A stretch of 64,000 bases of DNA from Kaistia hirudinis (GTDB lineage: Bacteria > Pseudomonadota > Alphaproteobacteria > Rhizobiales > Kaistiaceae): contig NZ_JACIDS010000003.1 of the NCBI RefSeq assembly GCF_014196455.1, positions 310,001 to 374,000 on the forward strand, given 5' to 3'. The notes below the pieces were generated by a model, which saw only the letters and a list, made by a program, of their open reading frames with translations, did not search any database and was not told where the DNA came from. The position numbers and the translations under genes are program-made. Positions 54,303-63,350 of this stretch are shown in pieces (the stretch's first letter is position 1; the number at the start of each line of letters is the position of its first letter).

Positions 54303-55556
54303 ATGCGCGGTCTTCTGGCTGTGGTGGGAGCAGCATTGTTCTGGGTCGGGACCATGGCCGCGCCAGCCCTGGCCGCGCCGGACTTCGATCCTGCGCTGCT
54401 CGGCACGCTTCACCAGCAGGTGCAGGACGGCGTGACGGTGCGGACGGCTGTTCCCGACGCGAAGCAGATCGAGGCGATCTTCGGCTTTCGCGTGATCGAG
54501 AAGGGCGTGCAGCCGGTCTATGTCGAGATCGAGAATGGCGGCGACGAGCCGCTTTGGTACATGCCGATCACGACCGACGAGACCTATTTCGCGCCGCTCG
54601 AGGTCGCCTGGCGTTTCCGCGATCCGATCGATCCGAAATCCGGCACCGAAGCCGCCGCGGCGATGACGCGCCTCGCCGTGCCGCTCTCCGTGCCCGCGCA
54701 TGGCAGCGTTTCGGGTTTCGTCTTCACCCATCTGGAGACCGGCCTCAAATTCCTGACCTTCGGCATGCTGAAGGGCGGCGACGAGATCGGCTTCCGCTTC
54801 ATCGTCCCCGTCACCGGACCCGCCTATCTCGGCGAACGCCTCGACTTCAGCGCCATGTACAAGCCGGGTGAGATCCGCGACGTCGATCTTCCCGGCCTCA
54901 GGGCGGCGATCGCGGCGATGCCCTGCTGCACGACCAACAAGGACGGCAGCAAGAAGGGCGACCCGCTCAATGTGGTGGTGGTCGGCGATCTCGCCGCGCT
55001 GTTCGCCTTTGTCGATCGGGGCTGGCGCATGACCGAAATGCTGGATCTCCACAGCGCCGTCGACACGGCGAAATCCTTCGTGCTCGGCACCACCTATGAC
55101 ACCTCGCCGGTCAGCCCGCTCTATCTGTTCGGCCGGCCGCAGGATCTCGCGCTGCAAAAGGCGCGCTCGACGATCGACGAGCGCAATCATGTTCGCTTCT
55201 GGCTGACGCCGCTTCGTTTCCAGGGCAAGGATGTCTGGATCGGCCAGATCAGCCGCGACATCGGCGTCGAGCTGACGCGCCATTCCTGGTACCTGACCAC
55301 GCACAGGATCAGCCCCTCGGTCGATTTCGACCGCGACTACCTGCTGCAGGACTTGCTCCTTTCGGGCGCCGTCGAGCATTTCGGCTATGCCGCAGGGGTC
55401 GGCGTCTCGCCTCCGGCGGATCCGCGCACCAATCTGACGGATGATCCCTACATCACCGACGGGCTTCGCCTCGTCCTGATGATCGGGGGCGAGGACGATC
55501 CGATCGGCGATGTCGACGAACTCGAATGGGAGAAGCTGCCCGTTCCCGCTCCCTGA
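54303..55556 (+). CDS. secreted LssY_C-domain protein
   Basis: 417 residues. Start at the ATG with GGGAGGGTTGAGA upstream, giving a clear signal peptide (RGLLAVVGAALFWVG then APALAAPD). The C-terminal half (about 205-400) matches LssY_C: NVVVVGDLAALFAFVDRGW, YLFGRPQDLALQKARSTID and RDYLLQDLLLSGAVEHFGY. LssY_C usually sits behind DedA or PAP2 membrane domains; here it is alone and exported. Cys-Cys at about 212-213 (MPCCTTN) is notable. Function unknown. Confidence 0.8.
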   Translation: MRGLLAVVGAALFWVGTMAAPALAAPDFDPALLGTLHQQVQDGVTVRTAVPDAKQIEAIFGFRVIEKGVQPVYVEIENGGDEPLWYMPITTDETYFAPLEVAWRFRDPIDPKSGTEAAAAMTRLAVPLSVPAHGSVSGFVFTHLETGLKFLTFGMLKGGDEIGFRFIVPVTGPAYLGERLDFSAMYKPGEIRDVDLPGLRAAIAAMPCCTTNKDGSKKGDPLNVVVVGDLAALFAFVDRGWRMTEMLDLHSAVDTAKSFVLGTTYDTSPVSPLYLFGRPQDLALQKARSTIDERNHVRFWLTPLRFQGKDVWIGQISRDIGVELTRHSWYLTTHRISPSVDFDRDYLLQDLLLSGAVEHFGYAAGVGVSPPADPRTNLTDDPYITDGLRLVLMIGGEDDPIGDVDELEWEKLPVPAP

Positions 55557-55563
55557 GGGGATC

Positions 55564-55588
55564 GGAAGGCTCGCCGGGCGAGCCTTCC
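55564..55588 (+). terminator. hairpin after the LssY_C gene
   Basis: Perfect 11-pair stem GGAAGGCTCGC/GCGAGCCTTCC with loop CGG, 7 bases after the stop. No T-run follows, so it may act with rho or protect the 3' end. Confidence 0.5.
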
Positions 55589-55600
55589 GCATGCCTTCGC

Positions 55601-55618
55601 ACGGGTCTTGCGACCCGT
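55601..55618. repeat. second hairpin in the convergent gap
   Basis: ACGGGTC-TTGC-GACCCGT, 7-pair stem, just after the first hairpin. The remaining 160 bases up to the mgtC stop show no gene or clear motif. Confidence 0.4.
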
Positions 55619-55777
55619 CCGGCGACGCGGAGGCAGGGGGTTCTGCAGTATGGCGGCGCCCGGTCAGAGGGCGCGCCAGCGGCGCGTCGGACTCTGCGTC
55701 TCGGGGATGAGACCCTTAACTAGGGCAACTAAATCCGGAGCCCGTCAACCGCTGCGCCGATCACGGTTGCGGGAGCC

Positions 55778-56530
55778 CTATTCGAGCGTGCTGCGCTCCC
55801 ATGAGGCGTCGGTGACGCCCGGCAGCGCGGCGATTTCGCTCGTCACCCGCTCGAGTTCGGCCACCACGACGGCCGTGCTGACGAGGACGGCGGTCACCTC
55901 CATCACATCATCGCCCCGCTCGGTGACCTCGATGTCGCCGACGGGATAGTTCGCCGCATTCAGGCGCAGGATCAGCGCACGACGGACCGCGGCGAGGTGC
56001 TCCGGATCCGTCATGGCACGCAGTTCGAAGCGGGCTTCCATGGTCGCCTCGTCGACCGGCGCGCGCTCGATGCGGGCGACGAGCGGACGCAGCAGCGTGT
56101 TTCCGGCGAGCACGAAGAGCGTCACCAGCACCGCCTCGGCCATCATGTCGGAGCCGGCACAGGCGCCGATCGCCGCCGAGCACCAGAGTGTGGCGGCCGT
56201 GTTGAGGCCGCGCACATTGGCGCCGTCCTTCATGATCACGCCGGCGCCGAGAAAGCCGATGCCGGAGACGACATAGGAGATCACGCGCACGGATTCCGCG
56301 TCGCCCGCGATCCGCTGCGCGAGGTCGACAAACGCCGCCGCGCCGACGGCGACCAGCGTATTGGTGCGGAGCCCGGCGCTGCGCTGGCGATATTCCCGCT
56401 CCGCGCCGACCAGCGTACCGAGAATGAAGGCGACGAACAGGCTGAAGGCGCTGTCGATCGTCGGGCCGAGGGCGAAGGTTTCCAGGAAGCGCAAGGCTCG
56501 CTCCGATGGCTGGATGGCGTCAGGAACCAA
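55778..56530 (-). CDS. mgtC: MgtC/SapB family membrane protein
   Basis: About 250 residues. N-terminal membrane domain with FILGTLVGAEREYRQRSAGLRTNTL, the MgtC signature, and a C-terminal ACT-like domain. Linked to growth at low Mg and phosphate control in pathogens. No ATG fits; the frame starts at a TTG (56530) and another TTG at 56494 has a better ribosome site (GGAGCGAGCC), so the start is uncertain. Confidence 0.88.
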   Translation of the reverse strand: MVPDAIQPSERALRFLETFALGPTIDSAFSLFVAFILGTLVGAEREYRQRSAGLRTNTLVAVGAAAFVDLAQRIAGDAESVRVISYVVSGIGFLGAGVIMKDGANVRGLNTAATLWCSAAIGACAGSDMMAEAVLVTLFVLAGNTLLRPLVARIERAPVDEATMEARFELRAMTDPEHLAAVRRALILRLNAANYPVGDIEVTERGDDVMEVTAVLVSTAVVVAELERVTSEIAALPGVTDASWERSTLE

Positions 56531-56614
56531 GCCGCCGCCTCAGTTCGGCGGCGGTGGACGGAAAGCCATCTAACCAGAGCGATATGTCATCGATATGTCC
56601 AGAAGGCCCCGGCG

Positions 56615-57553
56615 TCACCCGATGCCGTCCGGGCCGGCGCCGCAGACGAGCGTCGCCACCGATGCGGCGGCGTCGGGCACGAAGTGGCGGGTGCGGAGCG
56701 CCGCCATGCCGGCGGCGCCGCTGAGATCAGCCGCGATGCCGAATTCGAACCAGAGCCAGCGGCTTGCCTCCAGCATTTCCTCGTCGGAGACCAGCACGAC
56801 CTCGTCGACATGGTCGCGCACGAGCTCGAACACCGCCGGATCCGTCTCGGCGCAGGACATGGTCGCGACGCGGCTGGTCACGGCCGGCAGGCGCACGACA
56901 TGGCCCGCATCGAGCGAGGCCTTGAGCGTGGGCGAACCTTCCGGCTCGATGCCGATCAGGCGGATGGACGGCTTCAGCGCCTTGAGCGCGACGCCCATGC
57001 CCGAGATCAGCCCGCCGCCGCCGATGGCGACCAGCACCACGTCGATGTCGGGCCGCTCAGCGAGGAGCTCGAGCGCCACGGTACCCTGTCCGGCGACGAC
57101 GGCCGGATCGGCAAAGGGGTGGAAATAGGCGGCGCCCTCGCGGCTCGCGAAGTCGAGCGCATGACGATTGGTGTCGTTCCAGATCTCGCCGATGATCTCG
57201 ACGCGGGCGCCGAGCAGCTTGAGCTTGGCGACCTTGGGCGGCGTGATCGATTTCGGCACGAAGATCGTGGCAGCCACGCCGGCCATGCGGGCCGCGCGGG
57301 CGACCGCGAGGCCATGATTGCCGCCCGATGCGGTGACGACGCCGGCAGCGAGCTGCTCCTTCGGCGTGGTCAGCAGCTTGTTGGTCGCGCCGCGCACCTT
57401 GAACGAGCCGGTCGGCTGCAGGCATTCGAGCTTGAGACCGAGCCGGTCGACGCCGGTCGGCTCGCTCGTCGCATCCACGGCGATGGTCGGGGTATGGCGG
57501 ATGAAGGGCGCGATGCGCTGGGCGGCGTCGCGGACGTCTTCGAGCGTGATCAT
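56615..57553 (-). CDS. threonine dehydratase-like PLP enzyme (EutB-like)
   Basis: 312 residues, fold type II PLP enzyme. PLP Lys52 in PTGSFKVRGATN, phosphate loop GGGGLISG, SGGNHG. Could be a threonine/serine dehydratase or the hydroxyectoine-utilisation EutB; the neighbour favours the latter group but EutC and EutD are missing. ATG overlaps the stop of the deacylase gene in ATGA, so the two are coupled. Confidence 0.85.
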   Translation of the reverse strand: MITLEDVRDAAQRIAPFIRHTPTIAVDATSEPTGVDRLGLKLECLQPTGSFKVRGATNKLLTTPKEQLAAGVVTASGGNHGLAVARAARMAGVAATIFVPKSITPPKVAKLKLLGARVEIIGEIWNDTNRHALDFASREGAAYFHPFADPAVVAGQGTVALELLAERPDIDVVLVAIGGGGLISGMGVALKALKPSIRLIGIEPEGSPTLKASLDAGHVVRLPAVTSRVATMSCAETDPAVFELVRDHVDEVVLVSDEEMLEASRWLWFEFGIAADLSGAAGMAALRTRHFVPDAAASVATLVCGAGPDGIG

Positions 57554-58572
57554 GTAAGCCTCGAACGATAGGGCGCGGCGACGACCAGGCAGCAATTGCC
57601 CGGGCGTACGCGGCCCGGCTGGCGGCGGGCGTAGACGATGCCGTCAATACCATAGGCGAGTTCGACGGGCGCGCGGCCGGGATCGGCGAGGAAATGGATG
57701 CGTCCGGCCGGCTGACCCGCCGACACCTTCTCGCCGTTCCGGTGGAAGGGCTCGAACACGCCATCGTCCGGCGCGATGACATAGGCGCCCGCGCCGGGAA
57801 TGTCATAGAGCTCCGGCTCGTGCTCCAGCGGGGCGCCGAAGGTGGGCGGCAGCGCGCCGAGATGGACGAGGACATTGCGCACGCCGCGCCGGCAGATGCG
57901 GACCGCGTCGAGCGAGACCGTGCCGCCGCCCGCCATCTCGGTCCCGACGACCGTAAGGCCCGCGCGCGCCGCCGAGGCGGTGGCGGTGCGCGGATCGCCG
58001 CGATTGTCGATGACGACGATCATCGGCGCGTCGAAGGCGGTGACGGCGGCGATGTTCTGCGCATGCTTCACCGGATCGTCGACCGGCTCGATGACCGAGC
58101 TCGGGATGATGTCGAGCGAGGAGCCACCGGAATGGAGGTCCAGGAACGCGTCGCCCATCGGGAAGAGCACGTCGTTGACGAAAGCGGCGATCTGCTGCGT
58201 CGTCGTGCCCACCGTGCTGCCGGGGAAGGTACGGTTCATGTTGAGATCGTCGATCGGTGAGGTTCGCCGCGCCGCGACGACCGCCGGCTGGTTGATCGCC
58301 GGGATGAAGATCAGCCGGCCCGAGACGAGGCCGGGATCGAGATCGCGGATCAGCTCGCCGAGCGCGATCGGGCCCTCATATTCGTCGCCATGATTGCCGC
58401 CTTCGAGGATGACGGTCGGTCCTTCGCCGTTCTTGATCTGCGCCAGCGGGACGCGGACGACGCCCCAGGCATCGTCATGCACCGACAGGGGAAGATTAAA
58501 GAAGCCGATCTGCTTGCCGTTCTTCTCGAAGTCGACGGTGCAATGGCCCATCTGCTTTGCGTTCAAGCCCAT
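57550..58572 (-). CDS. succinylglutamate desuccinylase/aspartoacylase family deacylase (DoeB-like)
   Basis: 340 residues, zinc carboxypeptidase-like. Metal ligands His61 and Glu64 (GGNHGDEYEGP) and His147 (LDLHSGG) are present; RTFPG and a C-terminal domain with SVDGI-like GIDGIVYARR match. DoeB removes acetyl from N-acetyl-diaminobutyrate in ectoine breakdown; the substrate here may be another N-acyl amino acid. Divergent from an IclR regulator. Confidence 0.87.
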   Translation of the reverse strand: MGLNAKQMGHCTVDFEKNGKQIGFFNLPLSVHDDAWGVVRVPLAQIKNGEGPTVILEGGNHGDEYEGPIALGELIRDLDPGLVSGRLIFIPAINQPAVVAARRTSPIDDLNMNRTFPGSTVGTTTQQIAAFVNDVLFPMGDAFLDLHSGGSSLDIIPSSVIEPVDDPVKHAQNIAAVTAFDAPMIVVIDNRGDPRTATASAARAGLTVVGTEMAGGGTVSLDAVRICRRGVRNVLVHLGALPPTFGAPLEHEPELYDIPGAGAYVIAPDDGVFEPFHRNGEKVSAGQPAGRIHFLADPGRAPVELAYGIDGIVYARRQPGRVRPGNCCLVVAAPYRSRLT

Positions 58573-58641
58573 GTTCTGCTCTATGCTCGCTGGCTCGGTG
58601 CGCTGTGGCCCGGATACCCCGGCCGGTCGGCACTCATTTTT

Positions 58642-58663
58642 ATCAGTGAAATATCTGGTTGAT
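58642..58663. promoter_or_regulatory. possible operator between deacylase and IclR genes
   Basis: AT-rich ATCA-N14-TGAT with inner CAG/CTG in the 176-base divergent region. Placement is right for IclR auto-regulation and control of the deacylase-dehydratase pair. Weak symmetry. Confidence 0.3.
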
Positions 58664-58748
58664 TAGCGGAAGTTTCTTGCTCATAGTCCCGCGCTTGACG
58701 GGGGCCGGATGGAAGCCGGCCGATGTCAGCGGGAAAGGAGCGAGGGAC

Positions 58749-59654
58749 ATGCCGACTCGTGAGCCGGGAAAGCTGCCGCGGGCCGCCGCGGCCCGTCGTG
58801 GCGCGCCCGCCAAGAACGCGACCGCCAAGGATGGCGACAAGCCCGCCTATAGCGCGCCGGCGCTCGAGAAGGGGCTCGACGTGCTCGAACTGCTCGCGAC
58901 CCTCTCCGAAGGCGTCACGCCGAGCCAGATCGCCCAGCGCCTCGGGCGCTCGCTGCAAGAGGTCTATCGCGTCGTCATGGCGCTGGAGCGGCGCGGCTAT
59001 ATCCGCCGCGCCTTTGGCGAGGAGAGCCTCGTGCTCTCCACCAAGCTGCATGATCTCGCCTATGCCTATCCGCCGATGCGACGCCTCGTCGATGCGGCGC
59101 AGCCGGTGATGATCCGCCTGGCCGTCGAGGCGAACCAGGCCGTGCATCTCGCGACGCTGGACGGGCTGATGATCCGCGTCATCGCGCAGGTCGACAGCCC
59201 GGCGCCGCTCGGCTTCCGCCTGCGCATCGGCACGCAGAACCCGGCCGCGCGCACGGCTTCCGGCCGTCTGTTGATCGCCTATCAGCGCCCGGCCGTGCAG
59301 GACTGGGTCTATGCGGCGATCCGCGAGGCGGGCGGCGAGGCGGCGCTCGCCAAGCTGAAGGCCCGCGTCGAGGCCGTGCACGCGCATGGCTACGAGATCA
59401 TCGAGGGCGAGCAATTGAAGGGCATCACCGACGTGTCCTTCCCGGTGCTCGACGCCGAGGGATACGCGCCGGCCGTGCTGACCATGCCGTTCCTGTCGAC
59501 CGCGGCCGAGACCGTGCCGATCGCCGACGCGTCGCGGCTGCTGTTCGAGGCGGCGGAGCGTCTCGGCGCCGATCTCGGCGGACGGCTCGACCCGCCGCGT
59601 TTCCCGCTGGAGAGCTCCGAGGCGGCAATGGCGCGGGGCCGCGGCGCTGGCTAG
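58749..59654 (+). CDS. IclR family transcriptional regulator
   Basis: 301 residues. Basic N-terminal tail, then a winged helix-turn-helix (about 36-100; GVTPSQIAQRLGRSLQEVYR) and a C-terminal ligand domain with LRIGTQNPAARTASGRLLIA. GGAGCGAGGGAC precedes the ATG; an open frame extends 30 codons further. Expected to control the divergent deacylase/dehydratase genes. Confidence 0.92.
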   Translation: MPTREPGKLPRAAAARRGAPAKNATAKDGDKPAYSAPALEKGLDVLELLATLSEGVTPSQIAQRLGRSLQEVYRVVMALERRGYIRRAFGEESLVLSTKLHDLAYAYPPMRRLVDAAQPVMIRLAVEANQAVHLATLDGLMIRVIAQVDSPAPLGFRLRIGTQNPAARTASGRLLIAYQRPAVQDWVYAAIREAGGEAALAKLKARVEAVHAHGYEIIEGEQLKGITDVSFPVLDAEGYAPAVLTMPFLSTAAETVPIADASRLLFEAAERLGADLGGRLDPPRFPLESSEAAMARGRGAG

Positions 59655-59665
59655 GGCGAGGAGCG

Positions 59666-60019
59666 TCACGAGTCGGCCCTCGCCTTGAAGCGGAACACCT
59701 CGTCGAGCCAGAGCGGCTCGCCGCTCTCCGTCGCGATCTGTTCGAAGAGATGCGCGAGCGAGGCCGTCCAGCGCTGCTGGATGTCGCTTGCGGCGAGCAT
59801 CGCGGCGGTCGCCTCGAAGCCCTGCCGCATGCGCAGCCGGCAGACCACGATCTCCTCGTGCCGCCAGATCCGGTAATCCTCGATCCCGGCCTCGTCGATC
59901 AGCGCCAGCATCTGCGGCCAGACCGCCTCATGCGCGTGGTCATACTCCGGGCCGGCGCCGGGCTTGAGACGGTAGAGATAGAGGAGCGGTGCGCCCGGCA
60001 CCGTGTCGCGTCCGCTCAT
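59666..60019 (-). CDS. L-rhamnose mutarotase family protein
   Basis: 117 residues, RhaM/RhaU (DUF718) family. YLYRLKPGAGPEYDHAHEAV, with His28/His30, and IEDYRIWRHEE match. It interconverts sugar anomers, speeding use of the imported sugar. ATG overlaps the permease stop in ATGA, so it belongs to the sugar ABC operon. Confidence 0.9.
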   Translation of the reverse strand: MSGRDTVPGAPLLYLYRLKPGAGPEYDHAHEAVWPQMLALIDEAGIEDYRIWRHEEIVVCRLRMRQGFEATAAMLAASDIQQRWTASLAHLFEQIATESGEPLWLDEVFRFKARADS

Positions 60020-60897
60020 CGCACCGCTCCGGCCACGGCGCCCGAGAGGATCTGGCGCTGGAACAGCAGGTAGACGATCATCACGGGCAGCAGCGCCACG
60101 ACGAGGCCGGCCGAGACCAGCGGGATCGAGACGTCGTACTGGCCCGAAAGCAGCGCGACGCCGACCATCAGGGTCTTCTTGTCCGATCCGCCCATGATCA
60201 CCAGCGGCAACAGCAGGTCGTTCCACATCCACACGAAGTTGAGGATGGAGAGCGCCGCGATGGCCGGCGTCGCGATCGGCAGCATGATCGAGAACAGGAT
60301 GCGCATCTCGCCCGCGCCGTCGAGCCGCGCCGCCTCGATCAGCTGGTCGGGGATCGCGCGGAAATAGGCGGCCAGCAGATAGGTGCTGATCGGCAGGCCG
60401 AAGGCGGCATAGGCGAGGATCAGGCCCTGATAGGTCGAGCCGAAGCCGAGGTCGAGGATCGTCTCGTAGAGCGGATAGATGATGACCTGGCTCGGGATCA
60501 CCAGCATGGCGATGATGAACAGGAAGACGAGGTTGCTGCCGGGGAAGCGCAGCTTGGTGACCGCATAGGCGAGCAGCAGAGCCGCGAAGGTCGACAGCAC
60601 CAGGCCGCCGGCCGTCGCGATGACGCTGTTCAGGAAGAGACGTGGCACCGCCATGCGGTTGAACGTCTCGATGTAGTTGTCGAAGGTGAGTTCGCTGGTG
60701 AGGCCGAGCGGGTTCTTCGCGAAGCCGGTGCGCGTCTTGAACGAGTTCAGGATCGTGAACAGCAGCGGATAGAGCGCGACCACGGCGATCATGGCGAGCG
60801 CCGCCGTGACGACGAGGCGGACGATACCGCGGCTGCCCGGCGCGGCGGCCGAGCCGGTCCGCTTGCCGGCGCGGCGGAGCGTTTGCGACTGGCTCAC
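60016..60897 (-). CDS. carbohydrate ABC transporter permease (MalG type)
   Basis: 293 residues, six spans. EAA loop LIEAARLDGAGEMRILFSIM; NSFKTRTGF and a C-terminal YLLFQRQ. Forms the channel with the preceding permease. GTG start overlaps the first permease's stop in GTGA. Confidence 0.93.
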   Translation of the reverse strand: MSQSQTLRRAGKRTGSAAAPGSRGIVRLVVTAALAMIAVVALYPLLFTILNSFKTRTGFAKNPLGLTSELTFDNYIETFNRMAVPRLFLNSVIATAGGLVLSTFAALLLAYAVTKLRFPGSNLVFLFIIAMLVIPSQVIIYPLYETILDLGFGSTYQGLILAYAAFGLPISTYLLAAYFRAIPDQLIEAARLDGAGEMRILFSIMLPIATPAIAALSILNFVWMWNDLLLPLVIMGGSDKKTLMVGVALLSGQYDVSIPLVSAGLVVALLPVMIVYLLFQRQILSGAVAGAVR

Positions 60898-61829
60898 GAC
60901 GCTTTCCCCTCGGCATACATGCGGCGGACGACAAAGGCGGAGACGATGGCGACGAAGACGAAGAGCGCCATGCCGATCGCCGCGCCGAGGCCGCGATTCA
61001 TGAACTGGAACGTTGTGGTGAAGACGAGATATTCCGGCAGCGTCGTGGCATTGCCCGGCCCGCCCTTGGTCAGGGCGTAGATGAGCGGGAACATCCAGAT
61101 CAGGATGCCGGAGGTGCACAGCACCGTCCAGTAGCCGATCACCGGCTTCAAGAGCGGCATGACGATGCGCAGCAGCAGGCTCCAGAACCCGGCCCCGTCG
61201 AGGCGCGCGGCCTCGATGATGTCCTCGGAGATCGTGGCGAGGCCGGAGAGATAGGTCAGGACGCCGAGGCCGAAGAAGCTCCAGAGCGCGACGGCGGTGA
61301 GCGAGAGCAGCGCGCTGTTCGGTCCGTTCAGCCATGCGATGGCCAGCGGCGCGAGGCCGATGGCGCGCAGCAACGCATTGAGCGGGCCGTCCGGCGCCAG
61401 GATCTGGCGGAACATGATGCCGACCACGATCGGCGCGATCATGTAGGGCAGGAAGAAGGTGGCGCGGAAGAACTTCCACCCGGGTGAGCGCTGGAAGATC
61501 AGCACCGCGAGAACGAGCGGCAGCAGGACCCAAATCGGCAGCGTCGCGAAGGCGACCGCCGCATTGCGGAACGAGCCGATGAAGACCGGATCGTCGAGCA
61601 TGGTCCGGTAGTTCTCGAGCCCGGCAAAGCTCGGTTCTTCGAAGCCCTGCGTCTCCAGAAGGCTCAGATGGAAGCCGCGGATCAGCGGCACGAGCTTGAA
61701 GAGCACGGCGAGCGCGATGCCCGGCACGATGAAGGCGAGCGCGAGCCAAAGTTCGCGGCGCTTCATCCGGCGTTCGGTCTGAGGGCGCGCGCGCGGCCTC
61801 GCTTGGTCGAGCTGTTGGGCTGCGGCCAT
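60894..61829 (-). CDS. carbohydrate ABC transporter permease (MalF type)
   Basis: 311 residues, six spans. EAA loop IIEAARLDGAGFWSLLLRIV and LPYMIAPIVVGIMFR. Partner of the downstream MalG-type permease. No ATPase gene is within the operon as seen. Confidence 0.93.
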   Translation of the reverse strand: MAAAQQLDQARPRARPQTERRMKRRELWLALAFIVPGIALAVLFKLVPLIRGFHLSLLETQGFEEPSFAGLENYRTMLDDPVFIGSFRNAAVAFATLPIWVLLPLVLAVLIFQRSPGWKFFRATFFLPYMIAPIVVGIMFRQILAPDGPLNALLRAIGLAPLAIAWLNGPNSALLSLTAVALWSFFGLGVLTYLSGLATISEDIIEAARLDGAGFWSLLLRIVMPLLKPVIGYWTVLCTSGILIWMFPLIYALTKGGPGNATTLPEYLVFTTTFQFMNRGLGAAIGMALFVFVAIVSAFVVRRMYAEGKAS

Positions 61830-61854
61830 GGCTGTTCTTTCCGGGCGTGAGGGC

Positions 61855-61879
61855 GGTGGGGAGGCATGGCCTCCCCACC
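61855..61879. repeat. hairpin between binding-protein and permease genes
   Basis: Perfect 11-pair stem GGTGGGGAGGC/GCCTCCCCACC with loop ATG in a 58-base gap. Such hairpins after a binding-protein gene commonly reduce downstream expression and stabilise the upstream mRNA, giving an excess of binding protein. Confidence 0.7.
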
Positions 61880-61887
61880 CGGTGCGA

Positions 61888-63207
61888 TCACTTCTTGCGC
61901 TTGCTCGGGCTCTGCTCGAGCGCCTTCTGCATGCGCGCGGTCCAGTCTTCGATCGAGAGCTGGCCGAGCGTCACTTCCTGCCAGCCGCGGGCGAGCGCGT
62001 CCGCTTCCTGGCCCGAGAGGATCACACCGGCATGCAGCGTCGGCTTCTTGATGATCTCGAGGATCTGGCTGAGGGCCGGCGAGTTCGGCAGGGCGGACGG
62101 ATCGACATTCTTGTAGAGCGAGATGCCGCCGGCGACCTTGGTCAGGAGTTCGGCATTCTCGGGCCCCGCCATGAACTTCACGAAGCGGAAGGCCGCATCC
62201 TTCTTGTCGCTCCAGGACGAGACGCCGAAGACCGAGCTCTCGATGCCGGAGAACGAACCGGCGAGCGGTGCGTCGGCGACGAGGGTCGGCCAGCGCATGG
62301 CGCCGACATTCTCCGCGCCGAGCGCCTTGTCAAAGGCCGCCCAGTTCACCGCGTCGGAGATGATCGTGCCGGCGAAGGCCGCATTGCCGCTCTGGAAGAG
62401 GTCGGCGCCGTCGGGGAGCATGGTGATCGAGGGCGCGCTCGCATTGGCCCAGCCCTTCTGCGTGATCGAGGCGAGGCCCTTCAGGATGTTGACCATCTTC
62501 GGGTCGGTCCAGGGCATGTCGCCGGTGAGCATGGCGCGCATGTCGTCTTCGGTCAGGTAATTGCGCGCGACTTCCGGGAAGTCCCAATAGGCCGGGAAGA
62601 TGCCGGAGAGGCCGAGCGCCAGGCAGGTCTTGCCGACCGATTTGATCTTGGCGCAGGCCGCGTCCATCTCATCCCAGGTCTTGGGCGGATTGGCCGGGTC
62701 GAGGCCTGCTTCGGCCAGGACCTTCTTGTTGTAGTACATGACGTTGCCCTGATAGCCGAAGGGCAGGCCATAGCAGCTCTTGGACGTATCGAAGTTCAGG
62801 CAGCCGCCCGAATAGGTGATCAGCTCCTTGCCGGCTTCGAGCACGTCGGCCGGCAGTTCGGCATAGGCGCTGCGCCGGTCATAAAGCTCGAGCCCGGCAT
62901 TGTTCTCCATCACGTCCGGGCCGCTCTTGGTCGCGATATAGGGACCCTGCACCTCCGGATAGCGGTCGAACGGCACGGTCTCCAACTCGACCTTGATGTC
63001 CGGATTGGCCTTCTCGAAGGCCGCGACGAGCTGCTTCCAGTATTCGGCGCCGCCCGGCTCCCAGTTCAGAACCTTGATCGTGGTGACGTCCGCGGCATGG
63101 GCGGCGGGTGCCAGCGGAGCGACGAGGGCGGCCGCGCCGAGAAAGCTGAATGCCGTCGCGGCGAGATGCCGGCCGATCCCGCCTTTCCGCGATGAACTCG
63201 AGTTCAT
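61888..63207 (-). CDS. sugar ABC transporter substrate-binding protein (family 1)
   Basis: 439 residues. Signal peptide after a basic start (cut near AAHAAD, residue 39), then ADVTTIKVLNWEPGGAEYWK and TWDEMDAACAKIKS, typical of extracellular solute-binding family 1. C-terminus is Lys-rich (PSKRKK). ATG at 63207 is preferred to an upstream longer frame. First gene of the sugar ABC operon. Confidence 0.92.
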   Translation of the reverse strand: MNSSSSRKGGIGRHLAATAFSFLGAAALVAPLAPAAHAADVTTIKVLNWEPGGAEYWKQLVAAFEKANPDIKVELETVPFDRYPEVQGPYIATKSGPDVMENNAGLELYDRRSAYAELPADVLEAGKELITYSGGCLNFDTSKSCYGLPFGYQGNVMYYNKKVLAEAGLDPANPPKTWDEMDAACAKIKSVGKTCLALGLSGIFPAYWDFPEVARNYLTEDDMRAMLTGDMPWTDPKMVNILKGLASITQKGWANASAPSITMLPDGADLFQSGNAAFAGTIISDAVNWAAFDKALGAENVGAMRWPTLVADAPLAGSFSGIESSVFGVSSWSDKKDAAFRFVKFMAGPENAELLTKVAGGISLYKNVDPSALPNSPALSQILEIIKKPTLHAGVILSGQEADALARGWQEVTLGQLSIEDWTARMQKALEQSPSKRKK

Positions 63208-63350
63208 GGGTGGTCCCTTTCGAAAGGTGTTCGTCGTTTTGCTTTTGGGCGCAGCGGCCCTGATCCGCTGCGCAGTCGCCGGCTTGGCTTGACGATGTCT
63301 TGGCCTGGCGATCGGGGAGAACGCTAGCATGAGAGTTTCGTGTGTAAAAG

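Noticed and set aside
55557-55777. A small RNA or tRNA in the gap between the LssY_C gene and mgtC.
   Set aside because: Only two simple hairpins were found; no cloverleaf, T-loop or known RNA motif.
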